Origin: an uncultured Pseudomonadota bacterium
GTDB taxonomy: Bacteria; Myxococcota_A; UBA796; GCA-2862545
Assembly (NCBI GenBank): GCA_937891875.1
Contig: CALATR010000452.1
Coordinates: 1 to 34,633 of the forward strand
DNA length: 34,633 nucleotides
Reading direction: 5' to 3'
Shown here: in pieces, positions 21,627 through 29,777 of the stretch
Numbering within the stretch: the first letter of the stretch is position 1
How the letters are laid out: every line of letters begins with the position of its first letter
Position numbers and translations under genes: made by a program
Notes under the pieces: generated by a model
Databases searched by the model: none
Seen by the model: the letters and a program-made list of their open reading frames with translations, nothing else
Told to the model about the DNA's origin: nothing

Positions 21627-23201
21627 CTACATCCCCCACACCACCTCTTCGAAGATCGCCAGCAGGTCGGGCGAGGTGGCTCGGCTGGTGTGGAAGGTCG
21701 ACAGGACCAGGCTGCCGTCGCCCACGTCGAGGCGCACGATGGCGGGCTCCTTGCCACGGCCCATGCCGAGGTCGACCAGGAGCAGCTCGGTCGCGGTGAT
21801 GGACGGGTCCTTCTTCGCGTCGACCTCGAGCCCGATGACGGCCTCGTAGGCGATGGACAGCGAGGACGGCACCCGGGTGAGCATCGCGGCGTCCTGGGGG
21901 AAGGCGAGCACGGTGCCGTACAGACCGCCCGAGGAGGGGGCCCACACGTGGTCGAACAGGCTGGCCGACCCGCTGGTCGACAGGTCCGAGACGTACAGGG
22001 CGCCGCCGTTCTCGATGTAGCGCTCGACCAGGCGGTCGTCGTAGATGCTGCTGTTGACCGCGGCGCATCCGCCAAAGATGAGGTCGTACTGGGCCATTCG
22101 CGACGCGGACTGGAGCAGGCTCGCATCCTCCTCGCTCCACTCGAGGCCGATGCCGTCGAGCAGGGCGCCGGTGTCGTCGAAGCCGCCGGGGATGACCGCG
22201 ATCCGCAGGTCGCCCTGGTCGAGGCAGGTGGGGTCGGGCAGCTCGTGCACGCCGCCGCCGGTGACGTCGACCGTGAGCTCGGCCTTGAGCCGGCCCTTGG
22301 TCGCCTGGATGTCCACGGTCGAGCGGGGCAGGTCTTCGATGACGTAGTAGCCGTCGCCATCGGTGGTAGTGGTGCGGGTGGCGTCCACCACGTGGTCCCC
22401 GTTGGTGTCGACGCTTGCGACGACGGTCGCGCCGGCGACCCAGCCGCCCTCGGACGGATCGCAGATCCGCCCCTTGATGCCGCCGAGGATGGACTCGCCG
22501 ACGAGCGGCACCGGGCCGCTGGTGTCCCGAGTGCCGGTCACCTCGGCCCACAGCACGCCCTCCTCGCTGCCCTTCTCCATGAGCGGGTCGAAGGTGAGCT
22601 GGACCGGCGCGGTCTCGCCGGGGCCCAGCTGCAGGGGCAGATCGGGGTGGTCGTCCAGGTAGAACGCCTTGCCGACCACCGACAGGTCGTGCACCAGCAG
22701 GGGGGCGTTGCCGGCGTTCTCCAGCAGGGCCTCGCGGTCGACCGGGTTGCCGAAGCCCGCCGTGCCGAAGTCGAGCGGGTTCGGGGTGATGATCAGCTGA
22801 CCCAGGGCCTCGCGGGTGACCAGGGTGACGGCCACGTCCCGGGTGTCCGAGTCCTGCTCCAGCGGCAGGGGCTCGCGCTTCTCGAAGCCGTTGGACAGGT
22901 AGTGCACGGTGAACTCGCGCTCCTCACCGGGCTGCAGGCGCTGCTGGGGCTCGTCGAAGGAGAAGCCGAGCTCCGCGGGCATGGAGCTGACGCCTACGTC
23001 GACGTTGCCGTTGCCGACGTTGCGGACGGTGAAGCGGCGCGTGGCCGACTCCCCGGGGGCCACCGCGCCGAAGTCGAGCACCTGCGGGCGCACCTCGATC
23101 CGCCGGACGATCGGCTCGGGCTCCTTGAACGACCCGACGCCGGTCTCGTTGCACGACACGAGCAGCAGCACGCTGGCCACCGCACAGATCCCTCTTCCCA
23201 T
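21627..23201 (-). CDS. Lipoprotein with ASPM/SPD2/Hydin-type beta domains and a GATase-like C-terminal domain (524 aa)
   Basis: The ATG at 23201 has GGGAGGT 7 nt upstream, which is better than the track's GTG at 23207 where the spacing is too short. MGRGICAVASVLLLVSC is a lipoprotein signal. Residues 30-135 and 136-240 are two immunoglobulin-like ASPM/SPD2/Hydin ('choice-of-anchor D') domains (PQVLDFGAVAPGESATRRFT, PNPLDFGTAGFGNPVDREAL). A carboxypeptidase-regulatory-like beta domain follows (ICDPSEGGWVAGATVVAS). The C-terminal 200 residues resemble a class I amidotransferase-like Rossmann fold (AQYDLIFGGCAAVNSSIYDD, YIENGGALYVSDL) without a clear catalytic triad. Such proteins are typical myxobacterial surface lipoproteins; the ligand is unknown. 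It is followed by a candidate terminator. Confidence 0.88.
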   Translation of the reverse strand: MGRGICAVASVLLLVSCNETGVGSFKEPEPIVRRIEVRPQVLDFGAVAPGESATRRFTVRNVGNGNVDVGVSSMPAELGFSFDEPQQRLQPGEEREFTVHYLSNGFEKREPLPLEQDSDTRDVAVTLVTREALGQLIITPNPLDFGTAGFGNPVDREALLENAGNAPLLVHDLSVVGKAFYLDDHPDLPLQLGPGETAPVQLTFDPLMEKGSEEGVLWAEVTGTRDTSGPVPLVGESILGGIKGRICDPSEGGWVAGATVVASVDTNGDHVVDATRTTTTDGDGYYVIEDLPRSTVDIQATKGRLKAELTVDVTGGGVHELPDPTCLDQGDLRIAVIPGGFDDTGALLDGIGLEWSEEDASLLQSASRMAQYDLIFGGCAAVNSSIYDDRLVERYIENGGALYVSDLSTSGSASLFDHVWAPSSGGLYGTVLAFPQDAAMLTRVPSSLSIAYEAVIGLEVDAKKDPSITATELLLVDLGMGRGKEPAIVRLDVGDGSLVLSTFHTSRATSPDLLAIFEEVVWGM

Positions 23202-23246
23202 CCTCACACCTCCCGCGAGGTCAGTCTTCCTGGAACGCAGGATCCT

Positions 23247-24041
23247 TCAGTGCTTCTGGCGAGAAGATCGGATCACGTGGAGCGACGGGACGAGGAGGAG
23301 CGCGGCGACGGCGCCGAGGATGGAGGCGAGCAGCACAGACCGGAGCCCGAGCGCCAGCAGCCACGGCAGGCCGAGCGGCAGGTCGACCAGGAGGAACAAG
23401 GACCAGGTGAAGACGAGGATGATCCCGAGGATGGCCACGGAGCGGCGACCGAGCTGCACGAGGCCCACCGTGGCGCCCACGGTGAGGGCGAGCACGGTGA
23501 TCTCGGTCGCTACCCAGGGCAGCGCGGCGAGCTGTCCGTGGACGATGGCCCCGAGCACGGCGCCAAGGGCCCAGAGCACGGGCTGTGCGACGACGACCAG
23601 GGCTCCCCCGGCCATCAGGTAGGCCGTCGGCGGGCCCGGCTCCGGACCCGGCTCCGCCCGGGAGAGCAGGGCGAACGCGACCCAGGCGATGAGCGCGGCG
23701 TCGAAGACGCGCAGTCCGAACATGTGCGCCACCCCGGTGGGGCCGGGCATGGTCGTGAGGGCCAGGAAGGTGAACAGCGCGAGGCTGGCCGCCATGAGCC
23801 AGACCATCGCCCGGCGCAGGGTGTGCATCGAGATCGGCAGCGCCCAGCCGACCCCGGCGAGCACCACGCCGAGCACGAGTCCGGGGAGCTGGGTCAGCGG
23901 CGCCGCCCAGACGCGGACGTCGCCGATGAGCGTCCACACGAGCCCGGCCCGCACGAACACGGCCAGCACCAGCACGACGGTGGCCAGGGCCAGCACCCGC
24001 ACCGGCCACCCGCTGGTTCGACGATCCACCGCTTCCGACAC
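23247..24041 (-). CDS. Polytopic membrane protein of unknown function (264 aa)
   Basis: A GTG at 24041 starts MSEAVDRRTSGWPVRVLALA; a G-run just upstream may act as the ribosome binding site. About seven or eight hydrophobic helices follow (VLALATVVLVLAVFVRAGLV, LVLGVVLAGVGWAL, LMAASLALFTFLALTTMPG and others), with a proline-rich loop PGPEPGPP in the middle and a short basic C-terminus. No transporter, CPBP-protease (EExxxR) or sensor motif is visible, so I see no basis to call it a myxosortase. It lies between a small lipoprotein gene (51 bp upstream) and the ASPM/SPD2/Hydin lipoprotein gene (45 bp downstream) on the same strand. Another frame at 23221-24009 is a shadow. Confidence 0.8.
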   Translation of the reverse strand: MSEAVDRRTSGWPVRVLALATVVLVLAVFVRAGLVWTLIGDVRVWAAPLTQLPGLVLGVVLAGVGWALPISMHTLRRAMVWLMAASLALFTFLALTTMPGPTGVAHMFGLRVFDAALIAWVAFALLSRAEPGPEPGPPTAYLMAGGALVVVAQPVLWALGAVLGAIVHGQLAALPWVATEITVLALTVGATVGLVQLGRRSVAILGIILVFTWSLFLLVDLPLGLPWLLALGLRSVLLASILGAVAALLLVPSLHVIRSSRQKH

Positions 24042-24092
24042 GGCCCCCCCCGAAAAAGGTGGGGCGAGCCTACCGCGCAGGAGGGCGGCGGG

Positions 24093-24395
24093 TCAGATCC
24101 GCAGCTGCCCCGCCAGGCGATCGCTGTCCGAGTCGATCGCGATGACCTCGATGAACTCGCCGTCGCAGGGCTCGACCAGCATGTCCTGGCAGGTGCTGTC
24201 GGGCAGGCTGACCGAGGCTCCAGGTTCGAGCGGGTCCGACGGGCTCACCACGTCGATGGGGCCGCTGCCGTCGCAGGGGCTGACCTGCACCACGCAGATG
24301 GAGGTCTCGAGGCGGTTGGTGACGGTGGGGCCCGGCTCCGCGGTGGTGGAGCAGGCGGCGAGGGCGAGGGCGAGCAGGGGAAGGACGAAGCGCAT
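24093..24395 (-). CDS. Small lipoprotein (100 aa)
   Basis: The ORF track shows this only as the tail of a longer frame. An ATG at 24395 preceded by GGAGG with 5-nt spacing opens MRFVLPLLALALAAC, a textbook lipoprotein signal with Cys15. The mature part is about 85 acidic residues with four cysteines (ICVVQVSPCDGSG, DSTCQDMLVEPCDG), enough for two disulfides. No family is recognised. It is divergent from the taurine-type operon and is the first gene of the long minus-strand run. Confidence 0.8.
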   Translation of the reverse strand: MRFVLPLLALALAACSTTAEPGPTVTNRLETSICVVQVSPCDGSGPIDVVSPSDPLEPGASVSLPDSTCQDMLVEPCDGEFIEVIAIDSDSDRLAGQLRI

Positions 24396-24673
24396 GGGAA
24401 CCTCCAGGCAGAGCGCGGCTGTGCGGACGGGCGGGCTTGCCGCGTCCGAGGGTCTCGGTGAGTGGGCGTCTGGTCCGCCCGGAAGATCACAGCGCATGGG
24501 GCGCCGTGGGTGAGGTCTACGCAGGGGCCGGAGGTTCATTGCAGGAAATCGACGCTGGCTGCAGGGCGGGCGGCCCACGATTCCTCGCCCGCGGAGGGTG
24601 GAGCGACTATTCCGAACCCGCAGCTCACGTTGTCGCCGACCTCGCCTGGTGCGCCCGCCCCACGTCCTGGGGC
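24396..24673. other. Divergent intergenic region before the decarboxylase operon
   Basis: About 280 bp lie between the small lipoprotein gene and the first plausible decarboxylase start. No confident promoter hexamers or gene are visible. The frame opened by GTG at 24598 has GGAGG directly abutting the start codon (no spacer), and its translation is Arg-rich shadow-like sequence until about 24733, so I do not accept it as the real N-terminus. Confidence 0.4.
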
Positions 24674-24744
24674 ATGACGTCCGCCGTCGGCGCGCGTCTC
24701 CGGCCCCCCGTCGAGGCGCATCACCCGGACGCCCCGAGCACTTC

Positions 24745-26133
24745 GTGCACGTCGAACTCAGTGAAGCCCTCCCCGCCCTGGTCGCGCTGATCGAGGGCCA
24801 CCTCCTCCGAGAGCGGGTCGAGCCGGTCCGTACGCCGCTCTCGCCCGAAGCCCTGCTCGAACGCCTCGATCTGGCGCTCGGTGAGCAGGGCGTGCCCTTC
24901 GGCGACGTCGTCGAGCAGCTCCACGAGGTGCTCGCCGTCACCCCCACCACCGCCAGCGATCACTTCTTCAACCAGCTCTTCGGTGGACGCGACGGCGCGG
25001 CCGTGGTCGGCGAGGCGCTGGCGGGCGTGCTCAACAACAGCATGTACACCTACAAGGTCGCCGGTGTGCACGTGCTCATCGAGCTGCTGCTGGTGAAGCG
25101 CATGGGCGCGCTCATGGGCTACGACGAGCCGGAGGGCGTGTTCACGCCGGGCGGCTCGCTGTCGAACCTGGCGGGCATGGTGATGGCGCGCAACGAGGCC
25201 GTGCCTGACCTGATGGACCGCGGCTCGGACGGTCGTGCCCTGCGGATCTACACCTCGGCCGACAGCCACTACTCCATCCGAAAAGCGGCCAGCATGCTGG
25301 GGATCGGGCGGGACAACGTGGTGAAGGTGGCCGTCGACGAGCGTGGGCGCATGGTGCCCGAGGCCCTCACAAAGGCGATCGCCGCGGACCGTGCGGCCGG
25401 CCACGTCCCGGTGATGATCAACGCCACCGCAGGCACGACCGTGCTCGGCGCCTTCGACCCGCTGGAGCCCCTGGCCGACCTCGCCCAGCGCGAGGGGATC
25501 TGGCTGCACGTGGACGCGGCCTACGGGGGGAGCATGGTGTTCCACCCCGACTTTCGCGCGCACTTCGCCGGCATCTCCCGGGCCGACTCCATCACCTGGG
25601 ACGCCCACAAGATGATGGGCGTGCCGCTGACGTGCTCGGTGGTCCTGGTGCGGCACAAGGGCCACCTGACGAAGCACTTCAACGAGACCGCCGACTACCT
25701 GTTCCAGGACGACACCGACGACCTGAACCCGGGCACGCGCTCGCTGCAGTGCGGCCGCCGCAACGACGTGCTCAAGCTCTGGACCGCCTGGAAGACCCAC
25801 GGCGACGAGGGCTACCGCCGTCGGGTGCAGGTCCTGCGTGACAACACCCTGTACGCCCGGGAGATCGTCGAGCGGGAGCCCCGGCTGGAGCTGGTGCGCG
25901 AGCCCGAGTCGCTCAACCTGTGCTTCAAGGTCGGCGGGGCCCGTGCCGACAAGCTGTGCACCGCCATGAATCGCCGCGGGCGGGCGATGGTCGGCCACGC
26001 CTTCGTCGACGGTGAGCCCGTCGTGCGCCTGGTCTTCCTCGATCCGACCCTGCCCCGCGAGCGCATCGACGCCTTCTTCGAGGCCCTGCTGCTGACGGCG
26101 GAGGAAGGCGAGCTTCCGGAGGTGTCCCGATGA
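24745..26133 (+). CDS. PLP-dependent decarboxylase, cysteine-sulfinate decarboxylase type (about 462 aa)
   Basis: This is a group II pyridoxal-phosphate decarboxylase, a family that includes glutamate, cysteine-sulfinate and aspartate decarboxylases. Residue numbers use the GTG at 24745. SDHFFNQLFGG, FTPGGSLSNLAGMVMARNEA, NATAGTTVLGAFDPLEPLAD, LHVDAAYGG (D257 binds the PLP nitrogen) and TWDAHKMMGVP (K289 Schiff-base lysine) are all present. The downstream gene overlaps by 4 nt and encodes cysteine dioxygenase, so cysteine sulfinate is the likely substrate and hypotaurine the product. The family can also use glutamate or aspartate. The start is uncertain: conserved-looking protein begins at EHFVHVELSEALPAL. 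The better 5' coding frame (ATG 24674, MTSAVGARLRPPVEAHHPDAP) is one base out of phase, as if a G were missing near 24736. The true gene may therefore start at 24674. Confidence 0.9.
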   Translation: MHVELSEALPALVALIEGHLLRERVEPVRTPLSPEALLERLDLALGEQGVPFGDVVEQLHEVLAVTPTTASDHFFNQLFGGRDGAAVVGEALAGVLNNSMYTYKVAGVHVLIELLLVKRMGALMGYDEPEGVFTPGGSLSNLAGMVMARNEAVPDLMDRGSDGRALRIYTSADSHYSIRKAASMLGIGRDNVVKVAVDERGRMVPEALTKAIAADRAAGHVPVMINATAGTTVLGAFDPLEPLADLAQREGIWLHVDAAYGGSMVFHPDFRAHFAGISRADSITWDAHKMMGVPLTCSVVLVRHKGHLTKHFNETADYLFQDDTDDLNPGTRSLQCGRRNDVLKLWTAWKTHGDEGYRRRVQVLRDNTLYAREIVEREPRLELVREPESLNLCFKVGGARADKLCTAMNRRGRAMVGHAFVDGEPVVRLVFLDPTLPRERIDAFFEALLLTAEEGELPEVSR

Positions 26134-26702
26134 GCGCGCGCAGAGAACGCCTGGACCTGCTGATCAGCAAGCTCGAAGCTTCGGTATCGTTCGATGACTG
26201 CCGCCGGGCACGCTGCCGCGCGGTGGAGTCGGCATTGTCCGAGGCGGTCCTGCCCGGCGCGCCGCTCCTGCCCGCCGATCTGCGCGCCCCCTGCGCCGAG
26301 CACTACGCCCGCCACCTGGTGCACCGCGATCCCGAGGGTCGCTTCTCGGTCATCGCCATGGTGTGGGCGCCGGGGCAGGGCACGCCGATCCATGACCACG
26401 GCGGGCTGTGGTGCGTCGAGTGCGTGCTGCAGGGCCGCATCGAGGTGCGTGCCTACCGTCCGACCGACGCCGAGGGAGACCGCGCCGACGTCGACTTCCA
26501 GTGCGCCGAGGTCATCCGCGCCGAGCTGGGCGAGTCGGGACACCTGATCCCGCCGCTCGACCACCACGTGATCTGCAACCCCTTCGACGAGGTCGCCGTC
26601 ACCCTGCACGTCTACGGCGGCGATCTCGACTGGTGCCGGGTCTTCGAGCCCCTTCCCGAGGGCGGCTACGTCGCGGTGCGCAAGGAGCTGGCGACCGACT
26701 GA
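26130..26702 (+). CDS. Cysteine dioxygenase (190 aa)
   Basis: This cupin-fold non-haem iron enzyme oxidises cysteine to cysteine sulfinate. IHDHGGLWC supplies two iron ligands (H88, H90) and the cysteine (C95) of the Cys-Tyr cofactor. HHVICN (H145/H146) supplies the third histidine. TLHVYGGDLDWC has Y162, equivalent to the cross-linked tyrosine of mammalian enzyme. YARHLV has R61, equivalent to the substrate-carboxylate arginine. Length is near the family norm of about 200 aa. The presence of both the Cys and Arg positions favours cysteine over 3-mercaptopropionate as substrate. Its ATG overlaps the decarboxylase stop (ATGA), so the two are translationally coupled. It is convergent with the matrixin gene, with only 3 bp between stops. 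Confidence in family is high; substrate is well supported but inferred. Confidence 0.93.
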   Translation: MSARRERLDLLISKLEASVSFDDCRRARCRAVESALSEAVLPGAPLLPADLRAPCAEHYARHLVHRDPEGRFSVIAMVWAPGQGTPIHDHGGLWCVECVLQGRIEVRAYRPTDAEGDRADVDFQCAEVIRAELGESGHLIPPLDHHVICNPFDEVAVTLHVYGGDLDWCRVFEPLPEGGYVAVRKELATD

Positions 26703-26705
26703 CGA

Positions 26706-28304
26706 TCAGCGTCGGCGGCGGATCATGCCGAGGATCAGCCCGAGGCCTGCGAGCGCCACACCGGCCGGCGCTCCGGTGCTGGAGCAGCCGGGCGGGTCGG
26801 GGATGGTGGCGCCGGTGCCGGGGAACGGGTCCAGGTCAGGCTCGTCCTGGCAGCGGGTGAGGCTGCCCGACAGCAGGGCCTCGGTGTCCATCGCCTCGCC
26901 CGCGCCCGCGGTGATGAGCACGTATGGCGCGGGATCGACGTAGAGATCGCCGCGGGGCACGGTGTCCTCGGGGATCGCCTGGGCGGTCAGCTGCAGGGTG
27001 TAGTCCCCGGCCGGCAGGTCAGACGCGATGAGGATGCCGTCGAGATCGCGGTAGCCCGTGGTCTCGTCGAGGAAGAGCGGCGCGCGCTCCAGGGTGCGGA
27101 CCACCGACCCGTCGCTGTCGAGCAGGTCCATGCGCACGCGGACGGCGGAGAAGACGCTCCAGGCCATGGGCACGACGACCAGCTCGCCGGAGATTCCGTT
27201 CAGGGCCAGGTTGCGGGTCTGTCCGGGGGCGAGCACGTCGGGCAGGGTGGCAGCGCCGTTGCCGTCGAGCAGGACCCGACCCTCGGCGACGGGCTCGACG
27301 TAGGCGGCGCCGTCGCCGGTACAGCGGGCGACCAGCGTGCCCGCGTCCTGGGCGTCACCGGTGATGGCGTACGTGGAGAGTGTGCCTTCTTCCGAGGTGA
27401 TCGGCGTGCGGGCCAGGGTCCCCGGAGAGCAGGTGGAGCTGACGACCGGGCCGGTCAGGGTGCCCTCGCCGGCGAGCCAGGGCTCGACGACCAGGTGGTA
27501 GCGGCCGTCCTCGAGACCCTCGATGGCGAAGTGACCGTCGGCGTCGGTGAGGGCGGAGGCGTAGGGGGTGCGGCGATCGAGGGAGACGGCGAGCACGTGG
27601 GCGCCGGACAGCACGGTGCCGTCGTCGGCTTCGACCTGTCCGGTCAGCGCGCCGCCTCCGTCGCCGTACAGCGCGCGGGCACCCGCCCGGTCATCGCAGC
27701 CGAGCGTGTGCTGGCCGTTCCAGTTGTAGGTGAACTGAGTGGAGCTCATCACCCCGGTGTGGTCGAGCCCGATCGCGTGGCCCAGCTCGTGGGTGACCAC
27801 GTCCTGGAGCAGGATGAAGCGTCGGGTCACCGCGTAGTCCACGTCCTGTGGGTCGGACAGAAAACCGTAGTCGCGGTCGTTGATCGCCATGTCAATCTCG
27901 ACGATGGATCCATCCTCATCGGTCCAGACATGGGTATAGGCGATGGCGTGGAAGTCTTCACCGAGCTCCGCGATGGGGTCCTTCATCGCCGTGACGTAGA
28001 AGATGGTGGAGAGCCCATCCTGCTTGATCCGCTTGGGATAGGCGGTCTGATCCTCTGGTTTGAACACGTCGTAGGAGAGGTTCCCGCCGGCGGCGGTGCG
28101 CCACTGCTCCAGTGCCGTCCGGGTGGCGTCCAGGGACTCGGACGCGCTGATCCCGGCGCTGTTTCCGGGAATGACGACCAGGCCCAGGTAGGGCGTGTCG
28201 TCGGAGCCCGTGGCGAGGCGGAGCGCCACGCCCGCGTCGTCGCGCATCGGCGCGTGGGCCAGCGAGGCGGACGCGGCCAGGAGTATCGGTAGAATGCGGA
28301 TCAT
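26706..28304 (-). CDS. Matrixin-type zinc metalloprotease with a MYXO-CTERM tail (532 aa)
   Basis: The ATG at 28304 has CCGGAGG 4 nt upstream and starts MIRILPILLAASASLAHA, a Sec signal. Residues 24-200 form a metzincin catalytic domain: HELGHAIGLDH (zinc ligands H172, H176, H182; catalytic E173) followed by the Met-turn GVMSS (M186). SESLDATRTALEQWRTAAGG near residue 55 fits matrixin/astacin-like N-terminal helices. Residues 210-290 resemble a carboxypeptidase-regulatory-like beta domain (GQVEADDGTVLSGAHVLAVS). The C-terminus, PGCSSTGAPAGVALAGLGLI then LGMIRRRR, is a MYXO-CTERM signal (Cys507, helix, Arg cluster). The protein is therefore likely displayed at the cell surface. The substrate is unknown; predation or matrix turnover are plausible roles. 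Confidence 0.93.
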   Translation of the reverse strand: MIRILPILLAASASLAHAPMRDDAGVALRLATGSDDTPYLGLVVIPGNSAGISASESLDATRTALEQWRTAAGGNLSYDVFKPEDQTAYPKRIKQDGLSTIFYVTAMKDPIAELGEDFHAIAYTHVWTDEDGSIVEIDMAINDRDYGFLSDPQDVDYAVTRRFILLQDVVTHELGHAIGLDHTGVMSSTQFTYNWNGQHTLGCDDRAGARALYGDGGGALTGQVEADDGTVLSGAHVLAVSLDRRTPYASALTDADGHFAIEGLEDGRYHLVVEPWLAGEGTLTGPVVSSTCSPGTLARTPITSEEGTLSTYAITGDAQDAGTLVARCTGDGAAYVEPVAEGRVLLDGNGAATLPDVLAPGQTRNLALNGISGELVVVPMAWSVFSAVRVRMDLLDSDGSVVRTLERAPLFLDETTGYRDLDGILIASDLPAGDYTLQLTAQAIPEDTVPRGDLYVDPAPYVLITAGAGEAMDTEALLSGSLTRCQDEPDLDPFPGTGATIPDPPGCSSTGAPAGVALAGLGLILGMIRRRR

Positions 28305-28329
28305 GGGGCCTCCGGCGCGCGACGGGGAT

Positions 28330-28388
28330 GGCCCGCCTCCCCCTGGGGGGAAGCGGGCCGGGCCGCCTGATCGGGGGGCTCAGGCGGC
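28330..28388 (-). terminator. Tandem strong hairpins between two minus-strand genes
   Basis: On the minus strand, GCCGCCTGA..TCAGGCGGC (28362-28388; 9-bp stem, 9-nt loop) starts 11 bp past the stop of the lipoprotein gene (28400). A second stem follows, GGCCCGC..GCGGGCC (28330-28359), with an inner TCCCC/GGGGA extension. Neither has a T-tract. Position and strength suggest termination of the upstream gene before the matrixin gene. Confidence 0.5.
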
Positions 28389-28399
28389 ACGAGCAGAGG

Positions 28400-29554
28400 T
28401 CAGTCGCACTCGGGGTAGAGCGCCTCTGCGATCAGCTTGTCGAGCTTGCCGTCGGAGTCGCTGTCCTCGCACAGGTGCTTGCGCACGTCGGCGTCCACCT
28501 TGTGCTTGTTGCCGGGGTCGCAGTAGTACTCCTCGGCGGTGGTGGGCTTGCAGACCGAGGTGGCGACCACGTCGATGTCCACGCCGTCCGCGTCGACCAG
28601 GGTCCCGGTGCTGTCGAAGCACTTCGGGTACTCGATCCAGTTGACGTGCCAGGGGGAGCTCATCGAGAAGTGCGACACCGCATCGTCGGAGGGCACGCCC
28701 CAGTCCTCGAGCTTGTCCTCGATGCGCTTGCCGTCGGTGTCGAGGTCGTAGATGGTGACCTCGAACTCGTGGGTGTCGGTCCACTTGACCCAGATGTCGC
28801 GGCAGTCCTCCCAGACCCGGTGGCCGCCTTCCATGTCGACGATCTTGGGGTAGCCGGAGACGGCGTAGGTGTTGAAGTCCTTGCCATCGCCCTTGGTGGA
28901 GCCGTAGCCCTTGGTCTTCTTCCACACGAACTCGACCGGGTCGTCGTCGACGTCGTAGCCGGTGGCGCAGACGCGGGTGAGCTCGCACTCGTAGTTGAAC
29001 TTCTCGAAGGACTCGATCTCGAGGACGGGCGGGTGGTTGAGCAGGACGAGCGCGTCCATCGCGCCGCCGCCGTCACCGACGCACTGGCTGACGAGCTCGG
29101 TCTCGGCGGTCTTGCCGGCCTCGACGTTCACGCCCTTGGTGGCGCTGGTGGAGCAGTCCTCGGTCACGTAGTCGCTCGAGGAGGTCTCGTAGTCGGACAC
29201 GCTGGCGGGGATCTTCTTGAGCGGCGTGGCGACGATGTCGTAGCAGCCGGGCTCCATGGACGCGAAGAGGTCCGCGCCGAGGTGGCGGCTGTCGGGGTCG
29301 AAGTAGTCCTCCACCAGCTCGATCTTGCCGGGGAAGATGCCGTCGACGAGGTCGACGAAGAAGGTCTGGTCGTCGAGGCCCTGGCCGGTCAACGTACAGC
29401 CGGTCTCGGTGGACTCGGTGATCTCGAAGGCAAAGCCGACCACGTCGGTGTCACCGAAGTAGTCGAGCGACAACATGGCGCCGGTGCCCTGGCCCGCAGA
29501 GCAGGCGACGAAGGAGAGCGGCAGGAGAGCGAGAGCGAGCGTGCGATGCATCAT
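28400..29554 (-). CDS. Cys-rich lipoprotein of unknown function (384 aa)
   Basis: Adjacent ATG codons at 29554 and 29551 follow TGAGGT; either gives MHRTLALALLPLSFVAC, a lipoprotein signal. The track's 29584 start is unsupported. The mature protein is acidic with about a dozen cysteines in widely spaced pairs (MEPGCYDIV, YVTEDCSTSA, NYECELTRVCATGYDVDDD, WEDCRDIW) and may be disulfide-stabilised. The segment VLLNHPPVLEIESFEKFNYE followed by GYDVDDDPVEFVW resembles a PKD/Ig-like beta fold. The C-terminus includes LCEDSDSDGKLDKLI, an EF-hand/TSP3-like acidic stretch. No family is recognised with confidence. The gene is isolated by hairpins downstream and a long non-coding region upstream. Confidence 0.83.
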   Translation of the reverse strand: MMHRTLALALLPLSFVACSAGQGTGAMLSLDYFGDTDVVGFAFEITESTETGCTLTGQGLDDQTFFVDLVDGIFPGKIELVEDYFDPDSRHLGADLFASMEPGCYDIVATPLKKIPASVSDYETSSSDYVTEDCSTSATKGVNVEAGKTAETELVSQCVGDGGGAMDALVLLNHPPVLEIESFEKFNYECELTRVCATGYDVDDDPVEFVWKKTKGYGSTKGDGKDFNTYAVSGYPKIVDMEGGHRVWEDCRDIWVKWTDTHEFEVTIYDLDTDGKRIEDKLEDWGVPSDDAVSHFSMSSPWHVNWIEYPKCFDSTGTLVDADGVDIDVVATSVCKPTTAEEYYCDPGNKHKVDADVRKHLCEDSDSDGKLDKLIAEALYPECD

Positions 29555-29748
29555 GTACCTCAGGTCAACAGGAAAAGTGTCCACTTTTCCGCAGATTGTG
29601 GGCGCAGGTGTCCGAACAGGTCGACAACCGACCTGGAGACATCCCGTGAACCGGGCGCAGTTCTAGGGCAACCCTGACGGGCCGGCTCAAGAGATGGCGT
29701 TCAAACTTCCTTTCAGGTGACGCCGAGTTCCCCCCCGGCGACGCTCAT

Positions 29749-29777
29749 GGTTTACGTGGAAACGTCATCTTGCTCAA
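29749..29777 (-). promoter_or_regulatory. Weak sigma70-like promoter candidate for the Cys-rich lipoprotein gene
   Basis: On the minus strand, TTGAGC is followed after exactly 17 bp by TAAACC, in a relatively AT-rich zone about 190 bp upstream of the start at 29554. The -35 shares four bases with consensus and the -10 is poor. A 5' leader of nearly 190 nt would result. Confidence 0.28.

Noticed and set aside
23247-24041. Possible myxosortase identity for the polytopic membrane protein
   Set aside because: MYXO-CTERM substrates are nearby, but the protein has no EExxxR or other protease motif. It is left as unknown.
20856-24461. 1201-aa plus-strand ORF
   Set aside because: It runs antisense through four well-supported minus-strand genes. 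Its composition (VDDGALGGVGARVVAV..) is typical of a mirror frame in GC-rich DNA.
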